NCBI GenBank assembly: GCA_964415675.1
Contig: CAYQBG010000009.1
Span: 1-64,000, forward strand
Reading direction: 5' to 3'
Length of the DNA stretch: 64,000 nucleotides
Source: UBA5336 sp964415675
GTDB taxonomy: Bacteria; Pseudomonadota; Alphaproteobacteria; Caulobacterales; Hyphomonadaceae
Shown here: piece by piece, positions 52,421-61,556 of the stretch
Numbering within the stretch: position 1 is the first letter of the stretch
Layout: every line of letters begins with the position of its first letter
Program-made: the position numbers and the translations under genes
The notes under the pieces: generated by a model
Seen by the model: the letters and a program-made list of their open reading frames with translations, nothing else
Told to the model about the DNA's origin: nothing
Database searches by the model: none

Positions 52421-53254
52421 ATGAGCGAATCGATCGCCTATCAGGGCGAACCGGGGGCCAATTCCCAGATCGCCTGCCACCAGGTCTATCCTGACCTGAC
52501 ACCCCTGGCCTGCCCCACTTTTGAAGATGTCATGTCCGCCGTTGAAGATGGCCGCGCACAGCTGGCCATGATTCCTGTCGAGAATACGATCGCCGGCCGG
52601 GTGGGCGATATTCACCACCTCCTGCCCGGCACGAGCCTGCACATCATCGGCGAGCACTACCTGCCGATCCGGTTCCAGCTGATGGCCCTGCCCGGTGCGA
52701 ACCTGGCCGACATCCGCACGGCGCGCTCACACATCATGGCTCTCGGCCAGTGTCGCCGGTTTCTGCGCGAACATGGTATTTCTCCGATCATCGCCGCCGA
52801 CACAGCAGGCGCAGCCCGCCAGGTGGCCGAGCGCGGCGACGCGTCAGTGGCCGCGATTGCGCCCCGGCTCGCTGCCGATGTCTACGGGCTGAGCATCCTC
52901 GCCGAGGATATCGAGGATGCGACGCACAACACGACCCGTTTCGTCATCATGGCGCGCGATCCGCTTGATATCGAGCCCTCCGACGCGCGGGCCAAGACGG
53001 CGTTCCTGTTTGAAGTCCGCAACATTCCGGCCGCGCTCTATAAGGGACTTGGCGGCTTCGCGACCAATGGCGTCAACATGACCAAGCTGGAAAGCTACCA
53101 GGTTGGCGGGGCCTTCCGAGCGACCCAGTTCTATGCCGAGATCGAGGGCCACCCGAATGAGCGCCCGGTCCAGCTCGCGCTCGAAGAGCTCGGCTTCTTT
53201 TCTGCCATGGTAAAGATCCTCGGCGTGTTCCCGGCGGCTGAACACGCAGGTTGA
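52421..53254 (+). CDS. pheA: Prephenate dehydratase
   Basis: ATG at 52421 has AGGAG twelve bases upstream and yields 277 residues; a longer in-frame reading extends into the cytochrome c control region and is rejected. The catalytic domain includes IAYQGEPGANS at the start, MIPVENTIAGRVGD and the NTTRF motif with the essential Thr. The ACT regulatory domain follows with MTKLESYQVGG, which senses phenylalanine. The enzyme converts prephenate to phenylpyruvate in phenylalanine synthesis. No chorismate mutase domain is fused. Confidence 0.92.
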   Translation: MSESIAYQGEPGANSQIACHQVYPDLTPLACPTFEDVMSAVEDGRAQLAMIPVENTIAGRVGDIHHLLPGTSLHIIGEHYLPIRFQLMALPGANLADIRTARSHIMALGQCRRFLREHGISPIIAADTAGAARQVAERGDASVAAIAPRLAADVYGLSILAEDIEDATHNTTRFVIMARDPLDIEPSDARAKTAFLFEVRNIPAALYKGLGGFATNGVNMTKLESYQVGGAFRATQFYAEIEGHPNERPVQLALEELGFFSAMVKILGVFPAAEHAG

Positions 53255-53258
53255 TGGA

Positions 53259-54329
53259 TCAAGCCCCGATCCGTTTGACAAACAAGCCGTGCGGATCGAC
53301 TTCCGCGAGTCGCTGATGGACCGACCCGGGCCAGCTGATACGGTCCAATTCGTGGCGTAGTGAGCTGCCTTCTGGATTGAAGACTTTGGTATGCTCATAA
53401 CGAAGCCAGACAAGACGGTGGGCATCGTCGGCCCGTGCTCCTGCACGCTCGATGGCGACCATTGCCCGGCGATTCGTGTCGGTGTCGAAATATTGCCAGG
53501 CAATCGAATGATAGATGACGCTGGTGCCTTCGGGCAAAGGGGCCGAAAGAACATCTTCCAGCCAGTCGGCGGCATTGGACCGCTCGACCTCGACGCCGCG
53601 CTCAAGCGCAACCGCGACCGCCTTGTCGAGCCGGTCCAGCCGGTCGGACTGGTCCGGCCAGATATAACTTTTCAGCCGCAGGCGGTGGAAATCATCGCGT
53701 ATGTCCAGCGGCGTGAGATCACAGGCGCGCCGCGAGGCAATCTCGATACGATCGGGCAGGTCCGGCGGCCGGCCGGTCCACTTTGTCTCGACAAGCGGCG
53801 CGCCGTCGCTGCCTTCGCGTGACCAGTGGCCGCCATCATAACCAAACGCCTCCCAATGCTGGTTCAGCCCGGCACTCGCGCCAATTTCGAGCAGGTGAAG
53901 CGGCCCTTTCAGCCCCTCTAAGCCAGGCAAGAATCCGATGGCCCGGCGCGTCTCATTGGTCTGCGGCGGGCGGGTGATGAAATCGGCCACCCAGTCGCGA
54001 TGGCGCGCCACGGCCTCCAGCGCGACCGCCACCACGACGGCCATGTCCCAGTTCCGATTGCGCGCCGGATACTGCGCTTCCAACGCGCTGTCGCGGCCGG
54101 CCAGCACCAGCCCATGCAGTGCTCCGGCGATCCGCAGCGGGCCGGCATCGGCACCGTCCGGGCTCAGCGGCCGCGCGCCCGTCGCCAGCAATTCATCAAG
54201 CACATGCCCCTCGCCAAACCGGTCCGCGAGACCTCTCAGGAGCGCCGCATTGAAAGGCGAGCCGAGCCGCTCGCACCATTCGGCCTGTTTGCGGAAATGC
54301 CTGGCATGCGCCGCGAGAATCTCTGCCAT
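53259..54329 (-). CDS. DUF2332-family protein
   Basis: This 356-residue cytoplasmic protein matches DUF2332: HFRKQAEWCERLGSP at the N-terminus, LLEIGASAGLN with a methyltransferase-like glycine-rich strand near residue 145, and VIYHSIAWQYF later. The fold suggests a SAM-like binding site, but no activity is established for the family. It follows cysH by 12 bases on the same strand, so it may be the last gene of the sulfur operon, though the link is only positional. Confidence 0.82.
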   Translation of the reverse strand: MAEILAAHARHFRKQAEWCERLGSPFNAALLRGLADRFGEGHVLDELLATGARPLSPDGADAGPLRIAGALHGLVLAGRDSALEAQYPARNRNWDMAVVVAVALEAVARHRDWVADFITRPPQTNETRRAIGFLPGLEGLKGPLHLLEIGASAGLNQHWEAFGYDGGHWSREGSDGAPLVETKWTGRPPDLPDRIEIASRRACDLTPLDIRDDFHRLRLKSYIWPDQSDRLDRLDKAVAVALERGVEVERSNAADWLEDVLSAPLPEGTSVIYHSIAWQYFDTDTNRRAMVAIERAGARADDAHRLVWLRYEHTKVFNPEGSSLRHELDRISWPGSVHQRLAEVDPHGLFVKRIGA

Positions 54330-54341
54330 TACGACCCGGTA

Positions 54342-55085
54342 TCAGAAAACGCGCGGTCGTTCGCCCTTTTCGACATGCAGGCCGCATTCGGTCTTGGACT
54401 GGCCGAGCCAGCGGCCTGAACGGATATCGCCGGGATCCTCAGCGGGCTTGGTGCAGGGCCAGCAACCGATCGAGGGATACCCCTGCGAGACCAGCGGGTG
54501 GCGTGGAAGGTCGCGCGTTTCGAAAAAGCGCTCAACGTCGCCCTGTGTCCAGTTGGCCAGCGGATTGACCTTGAAACGGCCCCCGGTGAACTCGAACACC
54601 GGAAGGGCCAGCCGCTCGCCGCCATGGAAGCGCTTTCTCCCCGTCACCCAGGCGCTGAATCCTTCCAGCGCGGGCTCCAGCGGCCTTACCTTGCGCAACT
54701 CACAGCAGGCATCCGGGTCGCTCCTGTGAAGGTCGCCCAATGGATCGAGTAGGGCTTCTTCGCTAGCATTCGGACGGATGTTACGCACATTGGTCAGCCC
54801 GAACCGTTCGATCAGCGCGTCGCGATAATCAAGGGTTTGGGGAAAGTGCATGCCGGTTTCCAGAAACACGACAGGCAGGTCCGGACGGACATCCGCTATC
54901 AGTGCGAGCATCACTGCGCTTTCGGCACCGAAACTCGACACATAGGTCATCTCACCGCGCCATTCGCGCAGGATGGCCGCCCGAAGGATGGTTTGCGCTG
55001 ACGCCATGCGCAGCTCCCCATTCAGCCGGTCAACCCGGTATTCCGGCGCATCACGCTCTCTCAGCAGTGCTTCTGAGTAGGGCAT
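54342..55085 (-). CDS. cysH: Phosphoadenylyl/adenylyl-sulfate reductase (iron-sulfur type)
   Basis: This 247-residue enzyme reduces activated sulfate (APS or PAPS) to sulfite. The iron-sulfur Cys pairs are visible as ACCELRKV and GCWPC, and the catalytic Cys is in KTECGLH near the C-terminus. The four-Cys cluster pattern marks the iron-sulfur class, which typically uses APS, unlike E. coli CysH. The N-terminal SSFGAESAV loop (here VSSFGAESAVML) binds the nucleotide. It lies 27 bases after the DUF934 gene in the sulfur operon. Confidence 0.9.
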   Translation of the reverse strand: MPYSEALLRERDAPEYRVDRLNGELRMASAQTILRAAILREWRGEMTYVSSFGAESAVMLALIADVRPDLPVVFLETGMHFPQTLDYRDALIERFGLTNVRNIRPNASEEALLDPLGDLHRSDPDACCELRKVRPLEPALEGFSAWVTGRKRFHGGERLALPVFEFTGGRFKVNPLANWTQGDVERFFETRDLPRHPLVSQGYPSIGCWPCTKPAEDPGDIRSGRWLGQSKTECGLHVEKGERPRVF

Positions 55086-55111
55086 ATCAGATATCCATTC
55101 GTATCTGGCGT

Positions 55112-55597
55112 TCAGCTGTGACGGCGCGAGAAGACATGCTGCTCGCCTTCTACAGCCGGCTGGTAGAAGAAGGAGAATTCCCCCAGTGCTTCTGTCGCTG
55201 ACACTACTGATGCGCGCTCGGTCTCGAAAGCATCAAAGCCTGAACGGTGCATATAGAGTAGCTGATCGCGCAGGACATGACCGACGGCGCGCAATTCCCC
55301 GCGATAGCCAAGCCGGCGGCGAAGGAGCTGAGCGATAGAATAGCCACGGCCGTCGGTATATTTCGGGAAAGCCACCTCGATCAGCGCAAGCCGGTCGAGA
55401 TGGTCTTCCAGCCGGTGGGGATCGTCATCGGGTGCGAGGCGCACACCCAGCGGCGTGTTGCGCGCAAGAAGAATCTCAGTCTTTTCGAGAAAGGGCTCCA
55501 GCGGCACGGTGATCCCGTTGGGCGTGTCGCCGGCCTCGCCCGTCTCGACATGAACCCAGGTATTCTCGGCATCTTCACCGTTTCTGATCAGTGGCAT
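55112..55597 (-). CDS. DUF934-family sulfur-assimilation protein
   Basis: ATG at 55597 follows AAGGAGG and gives 161 residues; a longer in-frame reading falls inside cysI and is rejected. DUF934 is recognisable from FPKYTDGRGYSIAQLLRRR and GELRAVGHVLRDQL. It nearly always accompanies cysI in alpha- and gammaproteobacteria. Its biochemical role is not firmly known. Here it overlaps the cysI end by 23 bases, suggesting tight coupling. Confidence 0.9.
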   Translation of the reverse strand: MPLIRNGEDAENTWVHVETGEAGDTPNGITVPLEPFLEKTEILLARNTPLGVRLAPDDDPHRLEDHLDRLALIEVAFPKYTDGRGYSIAQLLRRRLGYRGELRAVGHVLRDQLLYMHRSGFDAFETERASVVSATEALGEFSFFYQPAVEGEQHVFSRRHS

Positions 55598-57245
55598 AGA
55601 GGGCCTCCTTGAAGGGTTCGAGCCCGGTGCGGGCATAAACATCGATAAATCGTTCGGAACGGTCGGATCGCAGGTCGCGATAAAGATCGACGACGCGTTT
55701 GAGGGCCGCCGGCACATCATCCGCGCTGAGCGCCGGACCGGCAATTTCGCCGATCGCCGCCTTTTCGTCGGCCCGCCCGCCAAAGGTGATCTGGTAGTAT
55801 TCCTCACCCTTCCGGTCGACACCGAGCACGCCGATATGACCGACATGGTGATGCCCGCAGGCATTGATGCATCCGGAAATATTCAGGTGCAGCTGCCCGA
55901 TATCGCGCTGGTCCTCGACACTGGCGAATTCGCGCTGGATCGCCTGTCCGACCGGGATCGAGCGGGCATTGGCCAGGTTGCAATAGTCCAGGCCCGGGCA
56001 GACGATCATGTCCGTGATCAGGCTTTCATTGGCCGTGGCAAGTTCACCCACCTGAAGCTGGCTGAACACCTCATACATGTCATCCAGAGCAACATGCGGC
56101 AGGACCAGGTTCTGCGCATGTGTGACGCGGATATCGCCATGACCGAAGCGCTCTGCGAGATCGGCGACTGTCTCCATCTGCACATCCGTTGCATCTCCGG
56201 CGATCCCGCCGACGGGCTTGAGGCTCACAGTGACAGAAGCATGGCCGGCCAGTTTGTGGGGATGCAGGTTTGTATCCGACCAGACGGCAAAGGCCGGATC
56301 GGATGCCTTCGCCTGTTCGAATGCCGCCGAGCGCTCGGGCTTGTCAGCAAGCGGCGGGGGCGCGAAATAGGCGTGGATGCGCTCAATCTCGGCGCGCGGC
56401 AATTCAATCTTTTCGTGCGGGCGCTGGGCGGCGAATTCCTCGTCAACAAGGCGCTTGAACTCCGCCTCGCCGAGTTCCGACACGAGGATCTTGATGCGCG
56501 CCTTGTATTTGTTGTCGCGCCTGCCGAAGCGATTATAGACCCGCATGATCGCTTCGAGATAATCGAGAATATCGTCCTCGGGCACGAAATCGTGCACTTT
56601 CGCAGCAATGTGCGGGGTCCGCCCCTGCCCACCACCGACATGCACCTCGAAACCGACCTGATTGCTGCGACCACGAATATGCAGGCCGATATCGTGCACG
56701 CGAATGGCGGCGCGGTCATGCTCGGCCGCCGTCACCGCAATCTTGAACTTGCGCGGCAGGAAGGCGAATTCCGGATGGAAAGTGCTCCACTGGCGGATGA
56801 TCTCGCACCAGGCGCGCGGGTCCATCACCTCATCAGCGGTCGCGCCGGCAAAATGGTCGCTCGTGACATTGCGGATACAGTTGCCCGATGTCTGGATGGC
56901 ATGCATCTCGACCTCGGCCAGCTCTTCCAGCACATCGGGGATATCCTTCAGCGCCACCCAGTTGAACTGGATATTCTGGCGCGTCGTGAAATGCCCGTAT
57001 CCGCGATCATACTTGCGCGCGACATGTGCCAGCCGGCGCAGCTGGCGCGGGCTGAGCTGGCCATACGGGATGGCGATGCGCAGCATGTAAGCGTGCAGCT
57101 GGAGGTAGACCCCGTTCTGCAGGCGCAGCGGCTTGAACTCGTCTTCCTTGAGTTCCCCGGAAAGCCGGCGCGCCACCTGCCCGCGAAACTGCTTTACACG
57201 GTCGTGCACAATCTGCGCATCGAATTCGTCATAGCGATACATCAA
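55575..57245 (-). CDS. cysI: Sulfite reductase hemoprotein (CysI/nitrite-sulfite reductase family)
   Basis: This 556-residue enzyme reduces sulfite to sulfide with siroheme and an iron-sulfur cluster. The cluster ligands are visible as GLDYCNLAN and GCINACGHHH near residues 420-470, and the N-terminal half carries YGHFTTRQNIQFNWV and TSGNCIRNVT. There is no flavoprotein partner (CysJ) in the operon, so a ferredoxin or another donor is likely. The GST gene overlaps its start. It is in the order cysG-DUF2849-GST-cysI-DUF934-cysH. Confidence 0.92.
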   Translation of the reverse strand: MMYRYDEFDAQIVHDRVKQFRGQVARRLSGELKEDEFKPLRLQNGVYLQLHAYMLRIAIPYGQLSPRQLRRLAHVARKYDRGYGHFTTRQNIQFNWVALKDIPDVLEELAEVEMHAIQTSGNCIRNVTSDHFAGATADEVMDPRAWCEIIRQWSTFHPEFAFLPRKFKIAVTAAEHDRAAIRVHDIGLHIRGRSNQVGFEVHVGGGQGRTPHIAAKVHDFVPEDDILDYLEAIMRVYNRFGRRDNKYKARIKILVSELGEAEFKRLVDEEFAAQRPHEKIELPRAEIERIHAYFAPPPLADKPERSAAFEQAKASDPAFAVWSDTNLHPHKLAGHASVTVSLKPVGGIAGDATDVQMETVADLAERFGHGDIRVTHAQNLVLPHVALDDMYEVFSQLQVGELATANESLITDMIVCPGLDYCNLANARSIPVGQAIQREFASVEDQRDIGQLHLNISGCINACGHHHVGHIGVLGVDRKGEEYYQITFGGRADEKAAIGEIAGPALSADDVPAALKRVVDLYRDLRSDRSERFIDVYARTGLEPFKEALYATDQKR

Positions 57246-57868
57246 CTGTCCTCGACCTGCCCAAGACCCAGCATCGACTCGGTTCGGCGCACCCAGCGCG
57301 CGACAGCTGGAAATTCCGAAAGATCAAACCCGCCCAGATGCGCCTTACGTGTGTAAGCAACCAGCGCCACGTCAGCGAGCGTCATCGCATCGCCGACAAG
57401 CCAGTCGGTGTAGGTCAGCTGCATCTCCATGACGCCAAGGGCGCGTCGGCCCCTGGCCAGCAAATCCGGGTCCAATTCGTCCTCGGGAATGCCGCGATAG
57501 TGCAGCCGGGAAATGCGCACGGCGATGTAGGGCTCGTGAGAGTACTGTTCCCAGAACAGCCAGCTCATCATCTGTGCGCGCTGGAACGGATCGGTGGGAA
57601 TGAGATCGCTTTGCACCGCTTCGGCGAGATAGAGCATGATGGCATTGGATTCCGGCAGCCGGCGGCCATCGGGCCAAACCGCCAGAGGCACGAGGCCAAC
57701 GGGGTTCAGCGCGAGGAAATCCTCAGCCTGCGTCTCGCCGCCAAGCACGTCGACGTGCACCCAGTCATAGTCAAGGTCCAGCGCATCAGCGACCCAGCGC
57801 GGCTTCATGCAATTGCCCGACATCGTATCGCCGTAAAGCGTGAGCCGTTTGACGATCTGCGCCATCAT
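57242..57868 (-). CDS. Glutathione S-transferase-like protein inside the sulfur operon
   Basis: This 208-residue protein has the thioredoxin-like N-terminal domain (LTLYGDTMSGNCMKPRW, with Ser near the thiol-binding position) and an all-helical C-terminal domain containing the family N-capping segment MTLADVALVAY. It resembles the GST family, though substrate is unknown. Overlaps on both sides (ATGA-type) put it firmly in the cys operon, between DUF2849 and cysI, which is unusual for this gene order. Confidence 0.85.
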   Translation of the reverse strand: MMAQIVKRLTLYGDTMSGNCMKPRWVADALDLDYDWVHVDVLGGETQAEDFLALNPVGLVPLAVWPDGRRLPESNAIMLYLAEAVQSDLIPTDPFQRAQMMSWLFWEQYSHEPYIAVRISRLHYRGIPEDELDPDLLARGRRALGVMEMQLTYTDWLVGDAMTLADVALVAYTRKAHLGGFDLSEFPAVARWVRRTESMLGLGQVEDS

Positions 57869-58176
57869 GCGCCTCTCTGGAATTCAGGATGGGTTGTCGG
57901 CCCCTGCGCGCGGATCGTCTCGCGCAGGGTCTCGCGACCGGCGATGTCGCCGGTTTCGCTGACTTCCATGAAATAGGGGTCGGTGACCTCGCCTTCCGCC
58001 GCCAGGGCATCGGCGAGCCGCGCTTCAGCCACCTCTCCGGTGAAGACGCCAACCGCGCCCGGATCGCTTGTCCATTCACCACCCGCGGTCATCCACACCA
58101 CATCGCCGCTGGCGGTCTGCCAGGCCGTGATCGCTTTGGGGATATCGGGTTTGAGCTTTGGTCGTACACTCGTCAT
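57865..58176 (-). CDS. DUF2849-family protein
   Basis: This 103-residue protein has the DUF2849 pattern, with KAITAWQTASGDVVWMT near the start and a conserved DPYFMEV stretch. It is typically encoded between cysG and cysI in alphaproteobacteria. No activity is known; a role in siroheme or sulfite handling is inferred. The start overlaps the cysG stop as ATGA and the end overlaps the GST gene. Confidence 0.88.
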   Translation of the reverse strand: MTSVRPKLKPDIPKAITAWQTASGDVVWMTAGGEWTSDPGAVGVFTGEVAEARLADALAAEGEVTDPYFMEVSETGDIAGRETLRETIRAQGPTTHPEFQRGA

Positions 58177-59564
58177 GCAACGGCCTCCATCAGGTCTGGT
58201 GCGCGCGCTTCGATCGGCAGTCCTGCCACCTCGCCAATGACCAGCAGGGCCGGTCCGCGAATGCCCGCACGGGAAATCAGCTGGGGCAGCTCCGCCAATT
58301 GGCCGAAGACGCGAATTTCATTGTCCCGCGTGCCGTTTTCGATGACAGCAACGCAGGTGGATGCCGCGCGCCCGGCACCGATCAGCTTTTCCGCAATTGT
58401 CGCGGCGGTGCCCACGCCCATGAACACCACCACCGTCTGGCCGGGCCGCGCGAGCGCCTGCCAGTCAAGGTCAGGCACCCCGCCGGCCTGCGCATGGCCG
58501 GTCACAAAGGTCAGCGCCTGGGCGTGGTCGCGATGGGTGAGCGGGACGCCTGCAGAGGCGGCGCAGCCGAGCGCGGAGGAAATTCCCGGCGCGACATGGG
58601 CCTCTATGCCCGCTTCCTGCAGCGCTTCAAGCTCCTCACCGCCGCGCCCGAAGATGAACGGATCGCCGCCCTTCAGGCGCACCACGCGCTTGCCTTCATT
58701 CGCGCTGGCAATCATCAGCTCATGAATCTGCGCTTGCGGAACCGAATGATCGCCCTTCGACTTGCCGACGCTGACACGCTCGGCATCGCGGCGAACCAGA
58801 TCCATGATCCCGGCCGAAACCAGCCGGTCATGGAACACGATGTCGGCCTCCTGGATCAGGCGGAAGGCTTTCAGAGTCAGCAGTTCGGGGTCTCCGGGTC
58901 CAGCACCAACGATATGCACAACACCCTTTCCGCCATCACCTCGCTGCAGCGCATCGCGCATGTCGGCCTCGGCGCCTGCAAGGTCTCCGGTATAGGCGCG
59001 CTCGGCCGCCGGGCCGGTCAGCATCCGCTCCCAGAACCGCCGGCGATCACGCGGATCGGCGATGTTTTCCTTCACGACCGGGCGCAGTCGGCGCGCCAGA
59101 GCGGCAAGCTCGCCAATCCGTGCCGGCAGCAGGGCTTCGAGCCTCGCACGTACAGATTTGGCCAATACAGGCGCGGCGCCGCCGGACCCGACCGCAGCTA
59201 CGATGTCGCCGCGGTCGAGGATCGAAGGAACGGTGAAATCGCAATGCTCAGGCCGATCGACAGCATTGACCGGAACACCCTTCAGGCGCGCAAGCGCAAT
59301 GGCCCGCTCAGCCTCGCCATCATCAGCCAGCGCAATGATCGCCAGCCGTGCGCCTGCGAGCGCGGTTTCCGCGTCAGGAGGAAGGACATGATCGAATCGG
59401 CCGGCGAATTCCGCCTGCATCTTTGTTGAGATCTCTTGATCGATCACGAGGATTTTCGCAGGCGTCTTTGCCAGAAGGCGCAACTTGCGCAGGGCTTCCT
59501 CGCTGCTGCCAAACAGGACAACGCGCGCATTCTGCATCTCGAAAAAGGCTGGAAACTGGCGCAT
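58173..59564 (-). CDS. cysG: Siroheme synthase (fused CysG)
   Basis: ATG at 59564 follows GGAGC and yields 463 residues; an upstream in-frame start lacks a ribosome binding site. The N-terminal half is the dehydrogenase/ferrochelatase part, with a Rossmann-like AVGSGGAAPVLAKSVR. The C-terminal half is the SAM-dependent uroporphyrinogen III methyltransferase, with VHIVGAGPGDPELLT and LKGGDPFIFGRGGEE. Together they make siroheme for CysI. It is the first gene of the sulfur operon and diverges from a LysR gene. Confidence 0.92.
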   Translation of the reverse strand: MRQFPAFFEMQNARVVLFGSSEEALRKLRLLAKTPAKILVIDQEISTKMQAEFAGRFDHVLPPDAETALAGARLAIIALADDGEAERAIALARLKGVPVNAVDRPEHCDFTVPSILDRGDIVAAVGSGGAAPVLAKSVRARLEALLPARIGELAALARRLRPVVKENIADPRDRRRFWERMLTGPAAERAYTGDLAGAEADMRDALQRGDGGKGVVHIVGAGPGDPELLTLKAFRLIQEADIVFHDRLVSAGIMDLVRRDAERVSVGKSKGDHSVPQAQIHELMIASANEGKRVVRLKGGDPFIFGRGGEELEALQEAGIEAHVAPGISSALGCAASAGVPLTHRDHAQALTFVTGHAQAGGVPDLDWQALARPGQTVVVFMGVGTAATIAEKLIGAGRAASTCVAVIENGTRDNEIRVFGQLAELPQLISRAGIRGPALLVIGEVAGLPIEARAPDLMEAVA

Positions 59565-59668
59565 GATGGCTCCGGCAGGGACGAATTTCTTGTCTGACAG
59601 ATTTGGCACTTGACGCCGGCGCCACAACCGGCGACCCCTAAGACGAGTATTGAGAAAAACTATTGCAC

Positions 59669-60601
59669 ATGACCGAGTCGCCGGACCGCCTTCCTCCGCT
59701 CAACGCTCTGCGCGCATTCGAGGCGGCTGCCCGTCGGCTGTCCTTTACGAAGGCCGCCGAAGAGCTGAAGGTGACGCCGGGTGCAATTTCCCAGCAGATC
59801 CGGCAGCTGGAGGATTTTGCCGGCACGCCGCTGTTCAAGCGGACCGGCCGGTCGGTCTTGCTGACCGACGCGGCGCAGGCCTGCCTGCCGCTGGTTCATG
59901 AAGCCTTCGAGAAAATCGGTGAAGCGGGACGACAGATGCGCCAGCCCGCCCGGCGCGGGCGTGTCATGGTCTCGTGCGCCCCCTCCTTCGCCGCCAAATG
60001 GCTGGCCCCCAAGCTCGACAGTTTCCACCAGGCAAATCCGGGTATCGAGGCCTGGGTATCGGCAGATATGCAACTGACCGATTTCAATACCGCAGACGCC
60101 GATATCGCGATCCGCTATGGCACCGGGCATTATGACGGCCTGAAGTCCGAACGCCTGCTCGATGAATCCGTGCTGCCGGTCTGCTCTCCGCAGCTCCTTG
60201 ACGGCGCCGATGCGATTCGCAGACCCGGCGATCTCTGCCAGCACACCCTGATCCATGACGAAAGCCCCGAAAACGACCCGTCCTGCCCGGACTGGTCGAG
60301 CTGGCTGGCGGCAAGAGGGATAACCGGCGTCGATGCGACACGCGGTCCGCGCTTCAATCAGGCTGTACTGGTCATCGAAGCAGCAACCAATGGCCGGGGC
60401 GTGGCCCTGGCAAAAAGAGCCATCGCCCAGGCCGAACTGGATGCCGGGCGTCTCGTCGCGCCCTTTGCAGACGGTTCCACGGCAATCGATTTTTCATACT
60501 GGGTTGTCTGGCCGAAAGGACGTCACCTGTCGCCGGATGTGCGCGCATTCATCACCTGGGTGAAAGCCGAAGCCTCGCGGGCCGAAATCGTCGGTGTCTG
60601 A
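59669..60601 (+). CDS. LysR-family transcriptional regulator (GcvA-like)
   Basis: ATG at 59669 gives 310 residues; a TTG two codons earlier is less likely. The winged-helix motif (about 8-65) reads LNALRAFEAAARRLSFTKAA followed by VTPGAISQQIRQLE, typical of GcvA-like members. The effector domain follows. It is divergent from cysG, with about 100 bases between starts, so it may control the sulfur operon, although the close GcvA resemblance keeps this open. It converges on the hslO gene. Confidence 0.85.
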   Translation: MTESPDRLPPLNALRAFEAAARRLSFTKAAEELKVTPGAISQQIRQLEDFAGTPLFKRTGRSVLLTDAAQACLPLVHEAFEKIGEAGRQMRQPARRGRVMVSCAPSFAAKWLAPKLDSFHQANPGIEAWVSADMQLTDFNTADADIAIRYGTGHYDGLKSERLLDESVLPVCSPQLLDGADAIRRPGDLCQHTLIHDESPENDPSCPDWSSWLAARGITGVDATRGPRFNQAVLVIEAATNGRGVALAKRAIAQAELDAGRLVAPFADGSTAIDFSYWVVWPKGRHLSPDVRAFITWVKAEASRAEIVGV

Positions 60602-60605
60602 CTGC

Positions 60606-61556
60606 TCAGGCGTCAGGGGGGCCGGTCACATCCTCAATCGGGATTGCATAGTGGCGGTTGCAGAACTGGCAGTTCACCGAAAGGGTACCGTCCGGCTCAA
60701 CCAATTCGCGCAATCCATCGTCAGATAGACCCTGCAGCGTCTCGCGCAGGCGCCCTTCATTGCAGCTGCAGGCATCAATCAGCGGTTTTTCCTCTTCCAT
60801 GCGCACACCCTCCTCATGGAAGAGCCGGAACAACAGCCCGGCCGGCGGCAGGGCCGGATCGATCAGTTCCCGGTCGGTCACAGTCGCGAACAGCGCACTT
60901 GCAGTCTCCCAGGCCTCCGAGGTGTCACCGCGGGCCGCATCGCCTGCCACTTTCTGCAAGAGCAGGCCGCCCCCGCGCCAGCCGGGCGCCTCATCGGACA
61001 CGGTCATTTCGCCCACACCCAGCGCGATCCGCGTCGGCACCTGTTCGGATCTTTCAAAATACTCTTCCGCGCAGCCGGCCAGGGTCGGCCTTGAGAGCGG
61101 GACGACCCCCTGATAAGGGTGCATTGACGGATCTTCCGGTATGATGATGAGGCCGAGAACGCCCTTTGGGCCGAAAAGCTGCGGAACTTCCGGGCGGCGG
61201 CCTTCCGTGTCTGCCATCAACCGCTCCCAGAGCGGCCGGTTCGTGCGGGCATAGCCGCGCAGATCGCCCTCACTCGTATGTTCGGCGACCAGCATGGCAA
61301 CCGGGCCGTTACCTTCGGCCTGGACCAGCAGCCGGCCGTCGAATTTCAGGGCCTCACCGACCAGCCCGGCAAGGATCAGTGCCTCGCCCAGCAGCCTGGC
61401 CAGTTCAGGCGGATAGTCGTGACGTTTGAGGATAGGATCGATTGTGCCTCCACCCAGCCGCGAGATCCGCCCACGAACCGGCCTGCGGTCAATCTCATAA
61501 GCGGCGACCATATCGCGACCGCCGCTCATTTCGATCAGATCTTTTCGAGACACCAT
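60606..61556 (-). CDS. hslO: Hsp33 redox-regulated chaperone
   Basis: This 316-residue protein matches Hsp33: an N-terminal region beginning DMVAAYEID and a C-terminal zinc-redox domain with CSCNEGRL and CQFCNRHY (the CxC-CxxC switch). Oxidation releases zinc and activates holding of unfolded proteins. The start at 61556 overlaps argF by 22 bases; ATG at 61529 is an alternative. Placement after argF and argD is typical of alphaproteobacteria. Confidence 0.92.
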   Translation of the reverse strand: MVSRKDLIEMSGGRDMVAAYEIDRRPVRGRISRLGGGTIDPILKRHDYPPELARLLGEALILAGLVGEALKFDGRLLVQAEGNGPVAMLVAEHTSEGDLRGYARTNRPLWERLMADTEGRRPEVPQLFGPKGVLGLIIIPEDPSMHPYQGVVPLSRPTLAGCAEEYFERSEQVPTRIALGVGEMTVSDEAPGWRGGGLLLQKVAGDAARGDTSEAWETASALFATVTDRELIDPALPPAGLLFRLFHEEGVRMEEEKPLIDACSCNEGRLRETLQGLSDDGLRELVEPDGTLSVNCQFCNRHYAIPIEDVTGPPDA

